Positions 13,482 to 25,115 of a stretch of 64,000 nucleotides of DNA are shown here, in pieces. The notes beneath the pieces were generated by a model. That model ran no database searches. It saw only the letters and a list, made by a program, of their open reading frames with translations, and was not told the DNA's origin. Position 1 is the first letter of the stretch; each line of letters begins with the position of its first letter. Position numbers and translations under genes: made by a program. The stretch covers positions 46,334 through 110,333 of the forward strand of contig CAJNYU010000945.1 in the NCBI GenBank assembly GCA_905331475.1. The letters run 5' to 3'. Source of the stretch: Rotaria socialis. Taxonomy: Eukaryota; Rotifera; Eurotatoria; Philodinida; Philodinidae.

Positions 13482-14546
13482 TTAAGCCCATCGCATCGCT
13501 TTTAATGACCAAGATTTATTTTCTTGTCTACGTTCAGTTATAACCGTTTGTAAATAAGCAACATTTAGTGAAACTTTATATAAATCATTTACATTCGGTT
13601 GTTTTCCGATTAAATCCCATGTTAAAGTTTCTGATGATGTTGCATGAGCAACAATAAGAATATTCGTTGATTGTTCTTTAGAATTATTATGAAGTTTCTC
13701 AATTTCACGTATAACATGTTTCGAACGAAGATAATATGTATTTTCATGTTCGATTGGAGGTATGTGTCTAACAATCGGTTGATATGATAGATCAATATTA
13801 ACACCAAATTTATACCAATCAATTGATTGAAAAAATATATTCATACCATATCTCGCAGCACCTAACTCTAATAGACCGGGTTCAATGCGTATAGGTATTT
13901 TATGTTCTAATCCAAGTCCTTTTAAAATTTGAATTGTTGTTAGTATACAACGCATTGCTGGTGATGAATAAACATAAGTAGGTATATAATATTTTGCACC
14001 TAATGCTCGACCAAGTCTCTTGGCAGCATTTAAACCAGCTACTGTTAATGGTGTGTCAAGTGCCCAAAAATATTTATTTGCTCGAGCTGGTAATTGTGGT
14101 GGTAAATTTCGATGATAAGGTCGATATTGATTCTGTTGATTGAATGCTAACATATACCAATTAGATCCAAAATAGCGGTCAACACGTTCACCATGTCTAG
14201 TTATAAACAGACGCATATCACAAGCACGAACAGATCTAATTGGTATTGGTTTTTGATGGTATCCATCTTGTTCACTAGGAACTGATAACGAACGCATACG
14301 AGCTATTGGCATAAGACATCGAATAAAATCTGACTTTCTTGATGATGATTTAGGTTTAGCTGATTGTCTTCGTTGTACTGGAAAAGAATTGTCAGTTTTA
14401 ACTGGTAGTATTTCTTGAGATGCTTCAATATCAATAGGCATTGGTAATGTTAATAGAATATGTAGTTTATTTGGTGTATAATCTGATAGAGAAGCAACAC
14501 CTACTGGTAATAAATCATCATCATAATTCGTATCGGTCATTGTCAA
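13482..14546 (-). CDS. Histidine phosphatase (phosphoglycerate-mutase-like, UBASH3-type), intronless
   Basis: Branch-2-like histidine phosphatase domain, 354 aa in one exon. The catalytic motif RHGER is at residues 117-121 (H118), the YSSPAMRC..T segment follows, and the second catalytic histidine is in VAHATSSE (H301). The RHGERVD context and the downstream layout resemble the C-terminal domain of UBASH3/STS proteins, but there is no UBA or SH3 domain: the first 110 residues are Ser/Lys-rich and unrecognised. No signal peptide is evident, so it is probably cytosolic. Its start faces the stop of a second copy 284 bp away on the same strand, which indicates tandem duplication. Lack of introns contrasts with most neighbours and may reflect retrocopying, intron loss or transfer. 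The substrate is not predictable. Confidence 0.85.
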   Translation of the reverse strand: MTMTDTNYDDDLLPVGVASLSDYTPNKLHILLTLPMPIDIEASQEILPVKTDNSFPVQRRQSAKPKSSSRKSDFIRCLMPIARMRSLSVPSEQDGYHQKPIPIRSVRACDMRLFITRHGERVDRYFGSNWYMLAFNQQNQYRPYHRNLPPQLPARANKYFWALDTPLTVAGLNAAKRLGRALGAKYYIPTYVYSSPAMRCILTTIQILKGLGLEHKIPIRIEPGLLELGAARYGMNIFFQSIDWYKFGVNIDLSYQPIVRHIPPIEHENTYYLRSKHVIREIEKLHNNSKEQSTNILIVAHATSSETLTWDLIGKQPNVNDLYKVSLNVAYLQTVITERRQENKSWSLKAMRWA

Positions 14547-14719
14547 TTTATTTTTGATTGTTTAGTATATATAATAAGACTGTTTTTCTTTTCACTATGC
14601 TTATATTAAGTGTTGACTTTCTATTTTATATATGTATATGTGTGAATATTTATATATATGTATGAAAACACCTGTATAACATTGAAAACAAACCTGCTCC
14701 TTGTTTTCTTTGATTTTAA

Positions 14720-14747
14720 GGGGGGGGGGGGGGGGGGGGAGGGGGGN
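14720..14747. repeat. Poly-G tract with ambiguous base
   Basis: Nearly uninterrupted G from 14720, one A at 14740, ending in a single N at 14747. It lies between the two histidine-phosphatase paralogues; length and sequence are unreliable. Confidence 0.85.
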
Positions 14748-14829
14748 AAATGACATTTTATCACACTATTTTTTGCATTTCATTTTACTTTATTTCAGTG
14801 TTTAAAAAATAAATTTTTTTTGCAAAATT

Positions 14830-15738
14830 TTAAATAAAATACATGACAGGACGTAAATACCAAATACGAGTAATCGCATCACGTTCAAGTACAACCGTAT
14901 GTAAATATGGAACTTTAGCGCATTGGTCACCAAACTTTTTTACTTCGAAAGGTTTCTGTAAGGCAATAGTTGAAAACATTTCTGTTGATGCTGCATGGCC
15001 CACAATGAGTACAGTTGTACGTTGTCGTGGAAGAAGTCCATGATAAGCCGGAGATAATATTTTACCATGATGACGTTCGATCGAGTCAAAAAACTGTCGA
15101 CTTCGATTATAATAATCCATTTCAGTTTCATGTGAATTTAGATAATTATTAAGACGTGAATAATGTTGATCAATATTGTAGTCTGCTTGTTTCCAATCAC
15201 CTGTTGACATAAATGGATTGATGCTTTTAAGTAAAAGTAAGGGAGAATTCCAATTCAATGGTTCAAATAAGTATGGTTCAGGACGAATAGGTATATGACT
15301 ACGATTCATTCCTTTCAAGATTGCATTTGCTGTTAGAATACTACGCGATGCAGGTGACGAATAACAGTAATTAACTGTTGCACCAACTCGGGCTAATTGT
15401 TGTCCTTTATAAATAGCTTTTTGTTCACCTGTACGTGTTATCGGTGGATCAAATACGTAAAGTAATGTATTGGAACGATATGGTAATCGGTGCGGCAATA
15501 TTGGATGTTTAAAAGCTAGTGGAGGGGCTGATGGAATATCTCCGAATACTTTATCGTACCAATCACTACCCAGAGATTGATCTATACGTTCACCATGTCG
15601 AAGAATAATCAAACGAAGATCATAATTATGATTGGTTCTATAAGGTGACTTTTGTTGTTCATATATTTTAACAACTCTGTTTTTTTTATGATAATATTTA
15701 TCATTATTTATAACAGCAGGAGGTTTAACTACAAACAT
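14830..15738 (-). CDS. Histidine phosphatase paralogue (UBASH3-type), intronless
   Basis: Second member of the tandem pair, 302 aa, one exon. RHGER is at 47-51 (H48); CYSSPASRSILTA and the second histidine in VGHAASTE (H248) complete the histidine-phosphatase core. The shared layout with the neighbouring copy (RHGER.D...GS.WY, SSPA.R, LKG...H.PIR.EP.L) shows common descent, but identity is low, so the duplication is old. The N-terminus is short, Lys/Tyr-rich and unrecognised. The reading frame looks intact and catalytic residues are kept in both copies, so both are probably functional phosphatases with unknown substrates. Confidence 0.85.
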   Translation of the reverse strand: MFVVKPPAVINNDKYYHKKNRVVKIYEQQKSPYRTNHNYDLRLIILRHGERIDQSLGSDWYDKVFGDIPSAPPLAFKHPILPHRLPYRSNTLLYVFDPPITRTGEQKAIYKGQQLARVGATVNYCYSSPASRSILTANAILKGMNRSHIPIRPEPYLFEPLNWNSPLLLLKSINPFMSTGDWKQADYNIDQHYSRLNNYLNSHETEMDYYNRSRQFFDSIERHHGKILSPAYHGLLPRQRTTVLIVGHAASTEMFSTIALQKPFEVKKFGDQCAKVPYLHTVVLERDAITRIWYLRPVMYFI

Positions 15739-16756
15739 TAGAGTTAATTTACAAATGTAGTCTGCAGTATTGTTGTAGGAAGAAAAAAGAATATAAAATT
15801 ATGACTAAATGCAAGCGATCATGCGTATTAAAATGCATAAAACATGATTGGCGCATATATTCATTATCATCATCGTCACCATCATAGCAATGACTAATAT
15901 TATAACATTATTGCGACTGAATTTAAATTGTATATTTTTTTCTGACACACGTGATTAATGAAAAAGGCAATAAACAGTAATAGGTATATTTGATTAGATC
16001 TTCTATTTATGATCACTAGTGTCACAACGAATTCAAAATGTAATGATGCATATCTTTTAATTAGTTGACTGATATCTAACGAGAAGAATGTTGATACTAA
16101 TACTGCCGATGGCCTTTTCTGTTTGCTGAAAATGCGATATCAAATGAGTATCATTAAGTAGAATAAAAAGAAACAAATCACGATATATTTAAAATTGTGT
16201 CTCGCGAAAACGAATGATCATAATGTATAATCATACACTTAATGAGAAAAAAAATATATTTTAATTGCTAATTTTTTTTTATACATTCAAATGGATATGC
16301 CGATTTAGTATCACATGACGTCTATGTTAAGTAAGGGCATAGAAAACATCTACAATTTGACTCAAGCGAGACCGAAATTTTTTGAGAACAATAAAGTTCA
16401 ATTGTCTTGAAAAAATAAAATAAAACTAATCAGACATAGCTACTCGGGGGATGTGTGACTACAAAAGATCACTATGAAATGAAAAATCAAAGAATAGAAA
16501 ATAAAAACATGATCCCTAAATAATAATTGAAGAGAATGTATCCTTCGTACTTTCGATTTTCTTTTCTCAACATTGAATTCTAGACGAACCAATCATCGAT
16601 TATTTTATATTGAATTTTTTGATACATTTATTCAATTCAAAATATCAACATCAATTTTCGTTAAGCATGTTTATTTTTTTGTATAGAAATAAATGAAACA
16701 TAAAAACTACATGTGTGCATGACGTTTTAGTGTTCACAGCTAAAAGTTGATTCTGT
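15739..16756. other. Intergenic; no gene seen
   Basis: AT-rich DNA between the start of the second phosphatase and the 3' end of the guanylate cyclase gene. It includes the phosphatase promoter and the cyclase 3' UTR; nothing further recognised. Confidence 0.5.
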
Positions 16757-19700
16757 TCAATTGAAATGAGCACTAAACGGACATTGACCATTCAGAAGTG
16801 ATGTTCTTCTATTAATAGTACTCATGACTGATGGCCGTCGTGTTACTTTTATTATTTCATTATCCGATGTATGATTGGAATTTGTTCCAGTAAGATTTTC
16901 AAACATAGTTGCTTGTTGAATATTAGAGTTTAGAGTTTCTGCGTCGTCTAATTCAAAAGCAGCACGTTCAATAGCAGATATATAAGTTGCTGTTGGACCA
17001 ATCAGCCAATAGGTTTCAAACGAACCTTTACCCTAAAAGTTTTGAATTCAAAAAACGATTTGCTCTTGGAAAATTCGCTGTTACTTTTAATTCTGTTTTT
17101 CCTTTATATTGGAGTTCAAAATATGGTGAATTTTTTAAAAGTTCATACGATGTACTACTCAAATGAATTTTACCGGGCTACAAAAACAAAAATATCAAGC
17201 AAATAAAAATATTATCATATAAATATTATTTACCTCTCCCGACGTTGTTATTCGACTAGCCTACGAGAAAAAAATGAATAATTAAGTAAAGAAAGAACAA
17301 AACAAAAACGCTATCCTATGCATAAAAGTGAACTATAATATCTTACTGTATTAACTGTATCACCAAATAGACAGTATTGAAAATTTTTTGCACCTACGAT
17401 TCCACCAACAGCTGGACCAGAATGAAAACCTATTGAAAAGAAAATTTCTCTCAAAGTGGATATAAGGAAAACAAGAAGGAAATATTTTCTACCAAATTTA
17501 ACTCGAAATGGTTGTTTTGTAATAGGATTTATAACTTTTTTGGAAATTTTTAGCAATTCAAGCGCAAGACCAGCGACGAGTTCTGCTTGATTAAGACCTA
17601 ATGGATTTTTCATTTCTGATCCTAATTCATCCATTAGGGAAAAACCATTCGTCGTTGATTGACTCTATTAGATAAAAAGGAAGCACACTAATTGGTTCTT
17701 CCATAATAATAAAAAGTAAAGATAAAAGCTTTACTGTGGTTGATGCACGTCGTTGAGGATGTATGGAACGATCTTGTATACCAGCTACGACCATATATGA
17801 TAAATCAGCTTTTGTCTCAACTTTAAATACATCAAAACGTTCTGAACATTGATCAAATGCATTAACTGTAGTATTGATAGATTCAACAATTTGTTGTGGA
17901 TTTAATTTTTGTATAACGTCTTTAAAATCAATTGAATATCCGAATAGAACAGTTAATAGTTTATGAGACTAAAATAAATTGCGTTAAAAATGAAACCCTT
18001 TCTTTCTTTCTTTTCTCTAATGTTTTTCTTTTTACTTCGCATATTGAGTTTGCTAAAACACCATCTTGTAACATATTTGCAATGTGTCTTGGCATCATTG
18101 AATATAATAGACGTTTACCTTTTCGACGCCATTCTTGTAATTCTGATTTTGAACTTTGTAATCTTGTTATCCAGGCATGTTGCTTATCAATAGCTACTTG
18201 TAATGTTCGAGCATGTTGCATGCCAACAATAAGAATTTCACTGCTACCATCATAGAAATTTAAATCACGTAGAAATAAGCCAACAGAAAGCATCTCGTCG
18301 GTTGTTGCTAATCTAAATTTAGATACAGATTTATGTAGACATTATACTTAACTCTACAACATTATACATAGGGTGACACAGAAAAGCAATCATATTCCAA
18401 TCTGATATTAATTTCATTTGTCCTTTAAGACGAATTTGAGTATTGTTCGAACCGAATTTTCTTCCAACTGCTGATGGATTTGTACAAAGTGGAATTTTAG
18501 ATTCAATAACAAATACAATATGTTGACCGTATGAAAGTACCTAGACAAAATACTTTCATTATTAAAATTATTGTCTTCGGAGAAAGCAGAAAAACAACAA
18601 ACTTTATTCCATTCAAGTATTATATCTGGTCGAATAAGACGAAATACATCTTCTAAAGCTCGACCAGATAGCACCGTTCCAACTGGAAATACATTTTTTA
18701 TTGAAGCTCCCATATGAACCATACGTAATTGAGGATCAAGTACAATAGCAAATGGAAATACCTTGAAAATAAATAAGACACTCAATCTTTAAAGAAAAAT
18801 GCATATATTACATCTTGATCTCAATATGATAAAAGTCATTTTAGAATATTGTAAGCTTCATCGCTTCTAGATATATTTCCCTTTTCTCTGTTAGAATGAC
18901 CTGTCAGAAGTGATAAAAGTACAAAATAATTTTCTTACTTGAAAAAATGTTGCACTTGTCACATCATGTAATTTTGGGCCTTGCATAAGACGTCTTTGTA
19001 TGGAACGTGCCATAAAATTATTAAAATCCACTCGAAAAACAAGATGAGTATCTAGATGAATGAAGATGTTCTTTACTTTTCAATCAACTTGAGAAATCTT
19101 ACATTCATTTGTTGAAATGTCATCGCGCACACGAACAAATATCTCTTCTTTAAAAAACTTTGATGCACATTCTTTTAATTGTCCAACAATATATCGCTGA
19201 AATCCACGACGCCTTGATCTTAAAAAAAGAAAGAAAGAAAAACAACTGTTTTTGTTCTTTATTAAAAATAAGTTATGATAGATTACTTATAATGTAAAAG
19301 AACACCATTGTCATCTTCGTCAGTAACATGAAATAGTGGTGATTTCATTTTTGGAAAACTAAACCTAGTCGAATCGTGTAATTGATCAATTGAATGAAGA
19401 AAATCTCTGAAATGTCTTCCAGCAACACGTAAGATTTTATCATAACCATATGCTGTGAAAAATTTGACAAAACATACACCGAAGAACTCCATATATAAAT
19501 CAGGTTCACCTTCATGTAAAATCTCCGATAAAGCTAGAAGAAAATTCCTATCAATATTAAATATATTCATATGCAAATGTATATAATATTACTCTCAGCA
19601 ATTTTTTCAAGTAATAATTTCTCATAACGACCCAGTATTGTGATGGAATCATTTTCAAACCTTAAATCCTGTATTATGATTCTTCATGTTGCTTCTCCGT

Positions 19701-21639
19701 ATACTTTACAAATTCCAGACCGACAGTTCTCAAGTAGAAAGCCATAGATCATTTTTTATTTTGACTCGTCTAACTTGCTTGTGTATTTATTACTTATATA
19801 TAAGTTTTAGATATGCAAGCATATACAGTTTGTAAAAGAATTATTCGAACACCCTACTACACGAATGTTGTTGAGTAAATTTCTGAGTGAAGGAAATATA
19901 TTTTTTAAACTCTGATTACATCATTCGATATGTCATCATCTCTATTTTCTATTGCAAAGAAAATAGTTTTCCCATGATGTAGTTTTCATAAAGTTCCAAG
20001 AAGCATTCGATTTTTCAAACAACAAATTATTCGGACACTTGTATTTTTTTCTTTATCGCAGCTCTGTTTTGTGTTGAAACATTTTGAATTAGATAGTATC
20101 TAATAGAGAAAACATTTTTCTACACGTTGGTATCTATAAAAATAGAAAAAGATGTTAAGATCATGTCGGAAGCGCATTAGTTTTACAGAAAATCATCGTC
20201 TTTTGGCTTGACAAAAATGAAAATCCAACTCAAATTATACCATCTGAAAGAGAAAAAAACGCTGATTCCAGATATTTCTTTTGGTTTTTAAAATTCTGAA
20301 ATATTATGCGTAATAATTTATAATTCAAATTAAATGTTCAATAGGTTCCATCTAAGATTCTCAATTTTCAAGCAACTAAATGTATTTTTAGAATGTTTTG
20401 AAATATACAGACTTATAGAAAATAAAATTCTTTACAAGATGATTTGCTTGAATGCCCGATAGCTATTCTCCTTTGACACGGTGTAGACCTATCCGTTGAC
20501 ATATAATCTATTGAGAAGAAAGAAAAAAAAGCTTTTTCGTTCTGTTGCTTTCTATATATAATATATGCGATGATAGCGAAGGATGAAACTGAGCAAAATT
20601 GAACGTGAATGGATAGGTCTACACCGTGTCAAAGGAAAATAGCTATCGGGGACTCAAGCAAATCATCCTGTGAAGAATTTTATTTTCTACAAGTCTGTAT
20701 ATTTCAAAACATTCTAAAAATACATTTAGTTGCTTGAAAATTGAGAATCTTAGATGGAACCTATTGAACATTTAATTTGAATTATAAATTATTACGCATA
20801 ATATTTCAGAATTTTAAAAACCAAAAGAAATATCTGGAATCAGCGTTTTTTTCTCTTTCAGATGGTATAATTTGAGTTGGATTTTCATTTTTGTCAACCC
20901 AAAAGACGATGATTTTCTGTAAAACTAATGCGCTTCCGACATGATCTTAACATCTTTTTCTATTTTTATAGATACCAACGTGTAGAAAAATGTTTTCTCT
21001 ATTAGATACTATCTAATTCAAAATGTTTCAACACAAAACAGCTGTGATAAAGAAAAAAAATACAAGTGTACGATTAATTTGTTGTTTGAAAAATCGAGTG
21101 CTTCTTGGAAAACCTTCTCAAACTTTATGAAAACTACAGTATGGAAAAACTATTTTCTATGCAATAGAAAATAGAGATAATGACATATCGAATGATGTAA
21201 TCAGAGTTTAAAAAATATATTTCCTTCACTCAGAAATTTACTCAACAACATTCGTGTAGTAGGGTGTTCGAATAATTCTTTTCATACTATATATATATAT
21301 ATATGACACAGGGGTAGATGCGTGCTTTATAATTATAATCGTAGCTCCCTGTCATTAGAAAAATTTATATGACAGTCATTTTCAACATGAGATATTAAAC
21401 AATTCAAATTTTGACAACAAAGGCGTTTATTCAATTATATACACCAAAGACTAAACCATTAAAAATGAATACATACCTTCAGCGATGCCAAACATAAGGT
21501 TATCATCATACAGCTCGAAGAGATTTAAGTTAGTTAAACAATGTTGCACAGATTCTTCAACTTGTTCCAATAAAATTTTATCGTATTTTTCGAGAACAAA
21601 ACTTTGAACAATACTTTCTAATAGGATACCGTAAACCAT
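16757..21639 (-). CDS. GUCY1B1: Soluble guanylate cyclase, beta-type subunit
   Basis: Haem-containing NO (or O2) sensor that makes cGMP, cytosolic, normally an alpha/beta dimer. Thirteen exons, 710 aa, fully in frame: 21477-21639, 19287-19533, 19103-19218, 18939-19051, 18603-18761, 18368-18540, 18036-18312, 17735-17968, 17493-17664, 17347-17429, 17234-17260, 17085-17177, 16757-17032. HNOB domain: proximal haem ligand in IDQLH (H107) and the YxSxR haem motif as YKSRR (136-140). HNOBA domain: VFPFAIVLD.., LKGQM..W. A coiled coil and [15 protein letters not shown] precede the cyclase domain. In the cyclase domain KVET (E467), YCLFGDTVN (C571, N578) and SR (R582) keep substrate-side residues. The first metal-binding Asp position is Tyr (FGYSIDF), as expected for a beta subunit that needs an alpha partner. 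There is a 27-nt micro-exon. The 1943-bp first intron contains a palindromic transposon. Confidence 0.93.
19593..19668 (-). pseudogene. Exon-like relic resembling cyclase exon 1
   Basis: Within intron 1, just upstream of exon 2, a 76-nt segment has CAG acceptor and GTAAT donor borders. It reads [13 protein letters not shown] near its end, which resembles [13 protein letters not shown] of exon 1 (7 of 13 identical, the rest mostly conservative). Its outgoing phase fits exon 2, but its incoming phase does not fit exon 1. It may be a decayed duplicate or an alternative exon; chance is possible. Confidence 0.3.
19826..21289. mobile_element. Palindromic non-autonomous Tc1/mariner-type element (1.46 kb)
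   Basis: Two nearly perfect inverted arms, 19826-20494 and about 20611-21289, surround a 116-bp loop. The outer end starts CAGTTTGTAAAAGAATTATT beside a TA (19824-19825), and the other end finishes ..TTCATACTA beside TA (21290-21291), as expected for Tc1-type TA insertion. Each arm has a second copy of the end motif inside: outer GAATTATTCGAACAC near 19838 and inner AAATTATTCGGACAC near 20024. That is the IR/DR arrangement with about 185-bp spacing. There is no transposase. It lies in the first intron of the cyclase gene. Confidence 0.85.
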
Positions 21640-21964
21640 GACTTACTACTAGCAAAATACTCTCCTGCTAGTCGACTAACAAGTAGAGAAAGGAAGTAGG
21701 AAGAATTAATTAATTCTTTTTTTTCTTTAGCAAAGAGGATTCATCTTCAGCGACAATTTTTTTTTATCTTCCTTCATCACTATTCCATTCAGTATGTCAG
21801 ATGATGAGATGCATATGCGTTCGAAAGAAAATTACTTTTATTTATATATTGTAAAGAATAGAAGATATAAATTATTGATATAAATATAGTGAAAGAAAAA
21901 AAAAGAAATGTTCTTGTAATCGGTATTTTTCTTTCTAAGCTGTTGCTGAAGTTTATTGATGAGT

Positions 21965-23130
21965 TCAAATAAAATGCCATTCAACATTTGTTTCACCAAT
22001 GCCAATTTCACCATTTACAGCAAGGAATGCTTCTTCAGTTAAACCGATATCACCTGAAATAATAAGAATAGAAAACTGAAAAACATAATATAACAAAGCA
22101 AGATAATACTTTTACCTTCTTTACATTCAGCACATCGATCAACAAATCGAACAATAATTTCACCTTGTGATCCTTTAACGATAGCTTTCTTTTGACAAAT
22201 TGGATTGTTGCTTGGGATACCATCAACAGTGTAGGGATCGAATTGAACTTGATTGAGAGCAGCGGTATAAACTACTTGATCTTCTTCGCTCAATGAACGG
22301 CTACGTTCAATACCACATGTTGAAAAATCTGAACCAGCTCTTGTTTCATTGTAATATGTTGCTTGACCTTGAAATTCACCATCAATCGATGCTGGTTTGG
22401 TGTCTTCCAATGATTTTTTCTTAGCACAATAGGTAGCAACTGCACCACAACTAAATATCCATCAGAACTGTATAGTACAAAACGAAACAATAAACAAACA
22501 AATAACATACTATCCAAATCGTGTACAACAGAGACCAGCACCACATGCTGAATGACCACAATTACCATAAGCTACAGTACCGCAATGAGCACCTGAAGCT
22601 CCACAACTACAGACAATGAAATAGTTTAGAAATGAAAATATCTATTCTCTTGAAAAATAATAATTCATACTATCCATATTGTGAACAACATGTACCAGCT
22701 GGACAACCAGTTGCTCGACAGTTAGTAACAACTTGAACAGGTGCAATAGCATAACCACAGTGCGCAGCGGATGCACCGCAACTAATTTATCAGAAATTTC
22801 GTGTTTGAAATATTTTTCTTTCTTTTGTTTCAATGATATTCGATACATACTATCCGTAACTTGAGCAGCAACCGCCACCTGGACAGCCTCGAATACGACA
22901 ATCAGCGGTAGCATAAGTTGGATGTACTACTACAGCTCCACCACAATAATAGGAACCTGAACCACAATAACCATATGCGGAACAACAGGAACCAGCCCCA
23001 CATCCTCCGCGAATCAAACAGTTGCCAGCTAAATAGTAATAATAAATTATTTACAGTCAAAATTCTTCTTCTTTCTCAACTTACCAACGCTACTAACAAG
23101 TGTGAATAATAATAAACCTACAGCAATCAT
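21965..23130 (-). CDS. Secreted protein with four hevein-like chitin-binding domains and a C-terminal DPBB (expansin/RlpA-like) domain
   Basis: 284 aa; exons 23085-23130, 22851-23028, 22671-22781, 22511-22606, 22116-22450 and 21965-22053. A signal peptide (MIAVGLLLFTLVSSVG) is followed by four type-1 chitin-binding (hevein) repeats, each with the pattern C....GC..G.CCS.YGYCG....HCG. The C-terminal part is a double-psi beta-barrel: GQATYYNETRAG...STCG, then VRFVDRCAECKEGDIGLTEEAF, like barwin/expansin/RlpA proteins. Hevein plus barwin-type modules are typical of plant defence proteins, and hevein plus DPBB also occurs in fungi; this is foreign-looking for an animal. Three introns interrupt each repeat at the same place, between Y and C of YGYCG, all phase 2, so each exon carries one repeat unit. 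It probably binds chitin or cell-wall polysaccharide outside the cell; enzymatic activity is not established. Confidence 0.88.
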
Positions 23131-25115
23131 GGTTGTGTATAGTGTATATACTGAATTCAAATGTAATAGTTACAATGAAACTTATCAATTCGAAAGTGTG
23201 TGGCGCTTTACGCTTTCTTGGTGCTTATATAGGCCTCTAATCTATGAACAAACATTCGTTTACCCAGACGTATTAAAAACATTTGTCCTTGACACTAAGA
23301 TATTGTTTGACATTTTTTTTTGCTAGATACAAAAAACACACGATTAATCTTATATAATGTTATCATGCATTTTACACACATTTAGACCTGACTTTAAGGA
23401 ATTTGAGTAAAAAGATCTTTTTTTTTATAACGTATCAAAACAACAAAAAGAAAACGTGATCTAAGAATGTCAAACGATGTGCTTAATCCAAGTTATAGCA
23501 GCAGCCTGAAATTGGTCTGTATAGATTAGAAAAACGATGTTATTTTTGTTTCAGTAGATATTTTTTCAGACGAATTATCATATTCAATTGGCTTTATTCT
23601 AGCTTCAATTTATACTTCATTTCAATTCATAGAAAGGTTTTGAATGTTAACAACTTTATTTTCAATATCTGAATAGACATCGAATAAAAGCATGATTGTT
23701 ATTTTTTTGAAATCGATGATGATGATACAATAAACATGTGCTCAATTTTTCTTTTAGTATCCTCGCAAAAGCAGAAGATTTATTCAGAATGAAGAAAACA
23801 ATCAATTTAACATATATCCTAGAGTAGGTCAAGATAGTAGATAGTAAATTATCATTAGTGTAGTATAATTTAAAAGAACTGCTGGACTGCAGAATTAGAT
23901 ATCTTGGATATATTATTCGATCCCATTCTTTCCAAACTATAATAACAACCTTGACGAATCTCTCCTTGAGATTGCAAATAATAGTTATATTGTATTTCAT
24001 ATAATAATCTTTTCCCATAAGACTTTGAAGGACTCGAATTAATTTACTGATACATACACTGCACGCAAAGTCTGATCAATTATCAATTATTTTTGTCCTT
24101 GATATCAGGCAAAAGTGTTTAAAATAAAATCTCTCATCTACGTGTTTGTAAAACTATTCAAAAGTGCTGTATTGATATGTTTCACATTATCGACCATTCC
24201 GTGTTTGTTAGGAAAAAAATGCAATTTTTCAACAAATTGCCACCGTACTCTCTTGTGATAAATTTGTATGTATCTTCGACTGTGCGTGCTCACCATAAAT
24301 GATATGATCAGGAATCAGAGTATACTTCACAGTGACCGTCCAATATGCCATTCCTACAATCGACTTGTGTTGAGCAATGTGAACAAATGCCAACCTATCT
24401 TTTTCTTTTTTTTTGTAAGACTAAATTTCAATATTTTAACTATCAAAAATCGCCTCTAATTCAAAATTAGCATGTAACTTGGAATTGATACAAAAACAGA
24501 CTGTATCCAATAGGTTAATTGTTTTCTTATTTTGAATATCATGTTTATTTAATAAAAGCATTAAATTTTAATATTGAAAATTCTGAAATGCAGTTTTATA
24601 CGAAGCAAACAGACGTAAATATTGATGAAGATCTGTTGATACAAGGCAATCTTAGACATATAACACTCATGATAAAAACTGTGCAAGAGATGATTGCCTG
24701 AAAAACTTTTTCGCCAAATCAGATCTTATTCTATCAACTTTATTGTGAGTAAGGACGATAAACTATTGAAAAATTGCATTTTTTCTATCAATGATAGACT
24801 GATAAATGTATCAATGTATAGTTTATGATCTTCTTACAGAATCAGATGTGAGAAAATTTTTAAAAAATACTTTCCGTTTCTCAAGAAATAAAAATAGACA
24901 GCAATTGATTATATTATGCGTGCTCAGTCGTCTCCTCTAGTTAATGGTCTGTAATTCCTTCCGGTGGATATAAAAATAAGATTTATTAAACGTCTTTGAT
25001 CCTATGTCAGCTCGCTTTAGAAAATGTCATATTTAGTTTTAAGTTTTAAATGGATCACGACAATGGAGGATACATTGTATCTATATAAAATGCTAGATAT
25101 GAATGTTTCTTTGAT
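23131..25115. other. Intergenic, 2 kb; no gene seen
   Basis: AT-rich DNA between the hevein-DPBB promoter side and the 3' end of the RS-rich gene. Open frames here lack splice support and recognisable domains; no RNA gene recognised. Confidence 0.45.

Noticed and set aside
22290..23109. Other open frames over the hevein-DPBB gene
   Set aside because: Other frames or the opposite strand of a gene whose six-exon model is supported by domains and splice phases.
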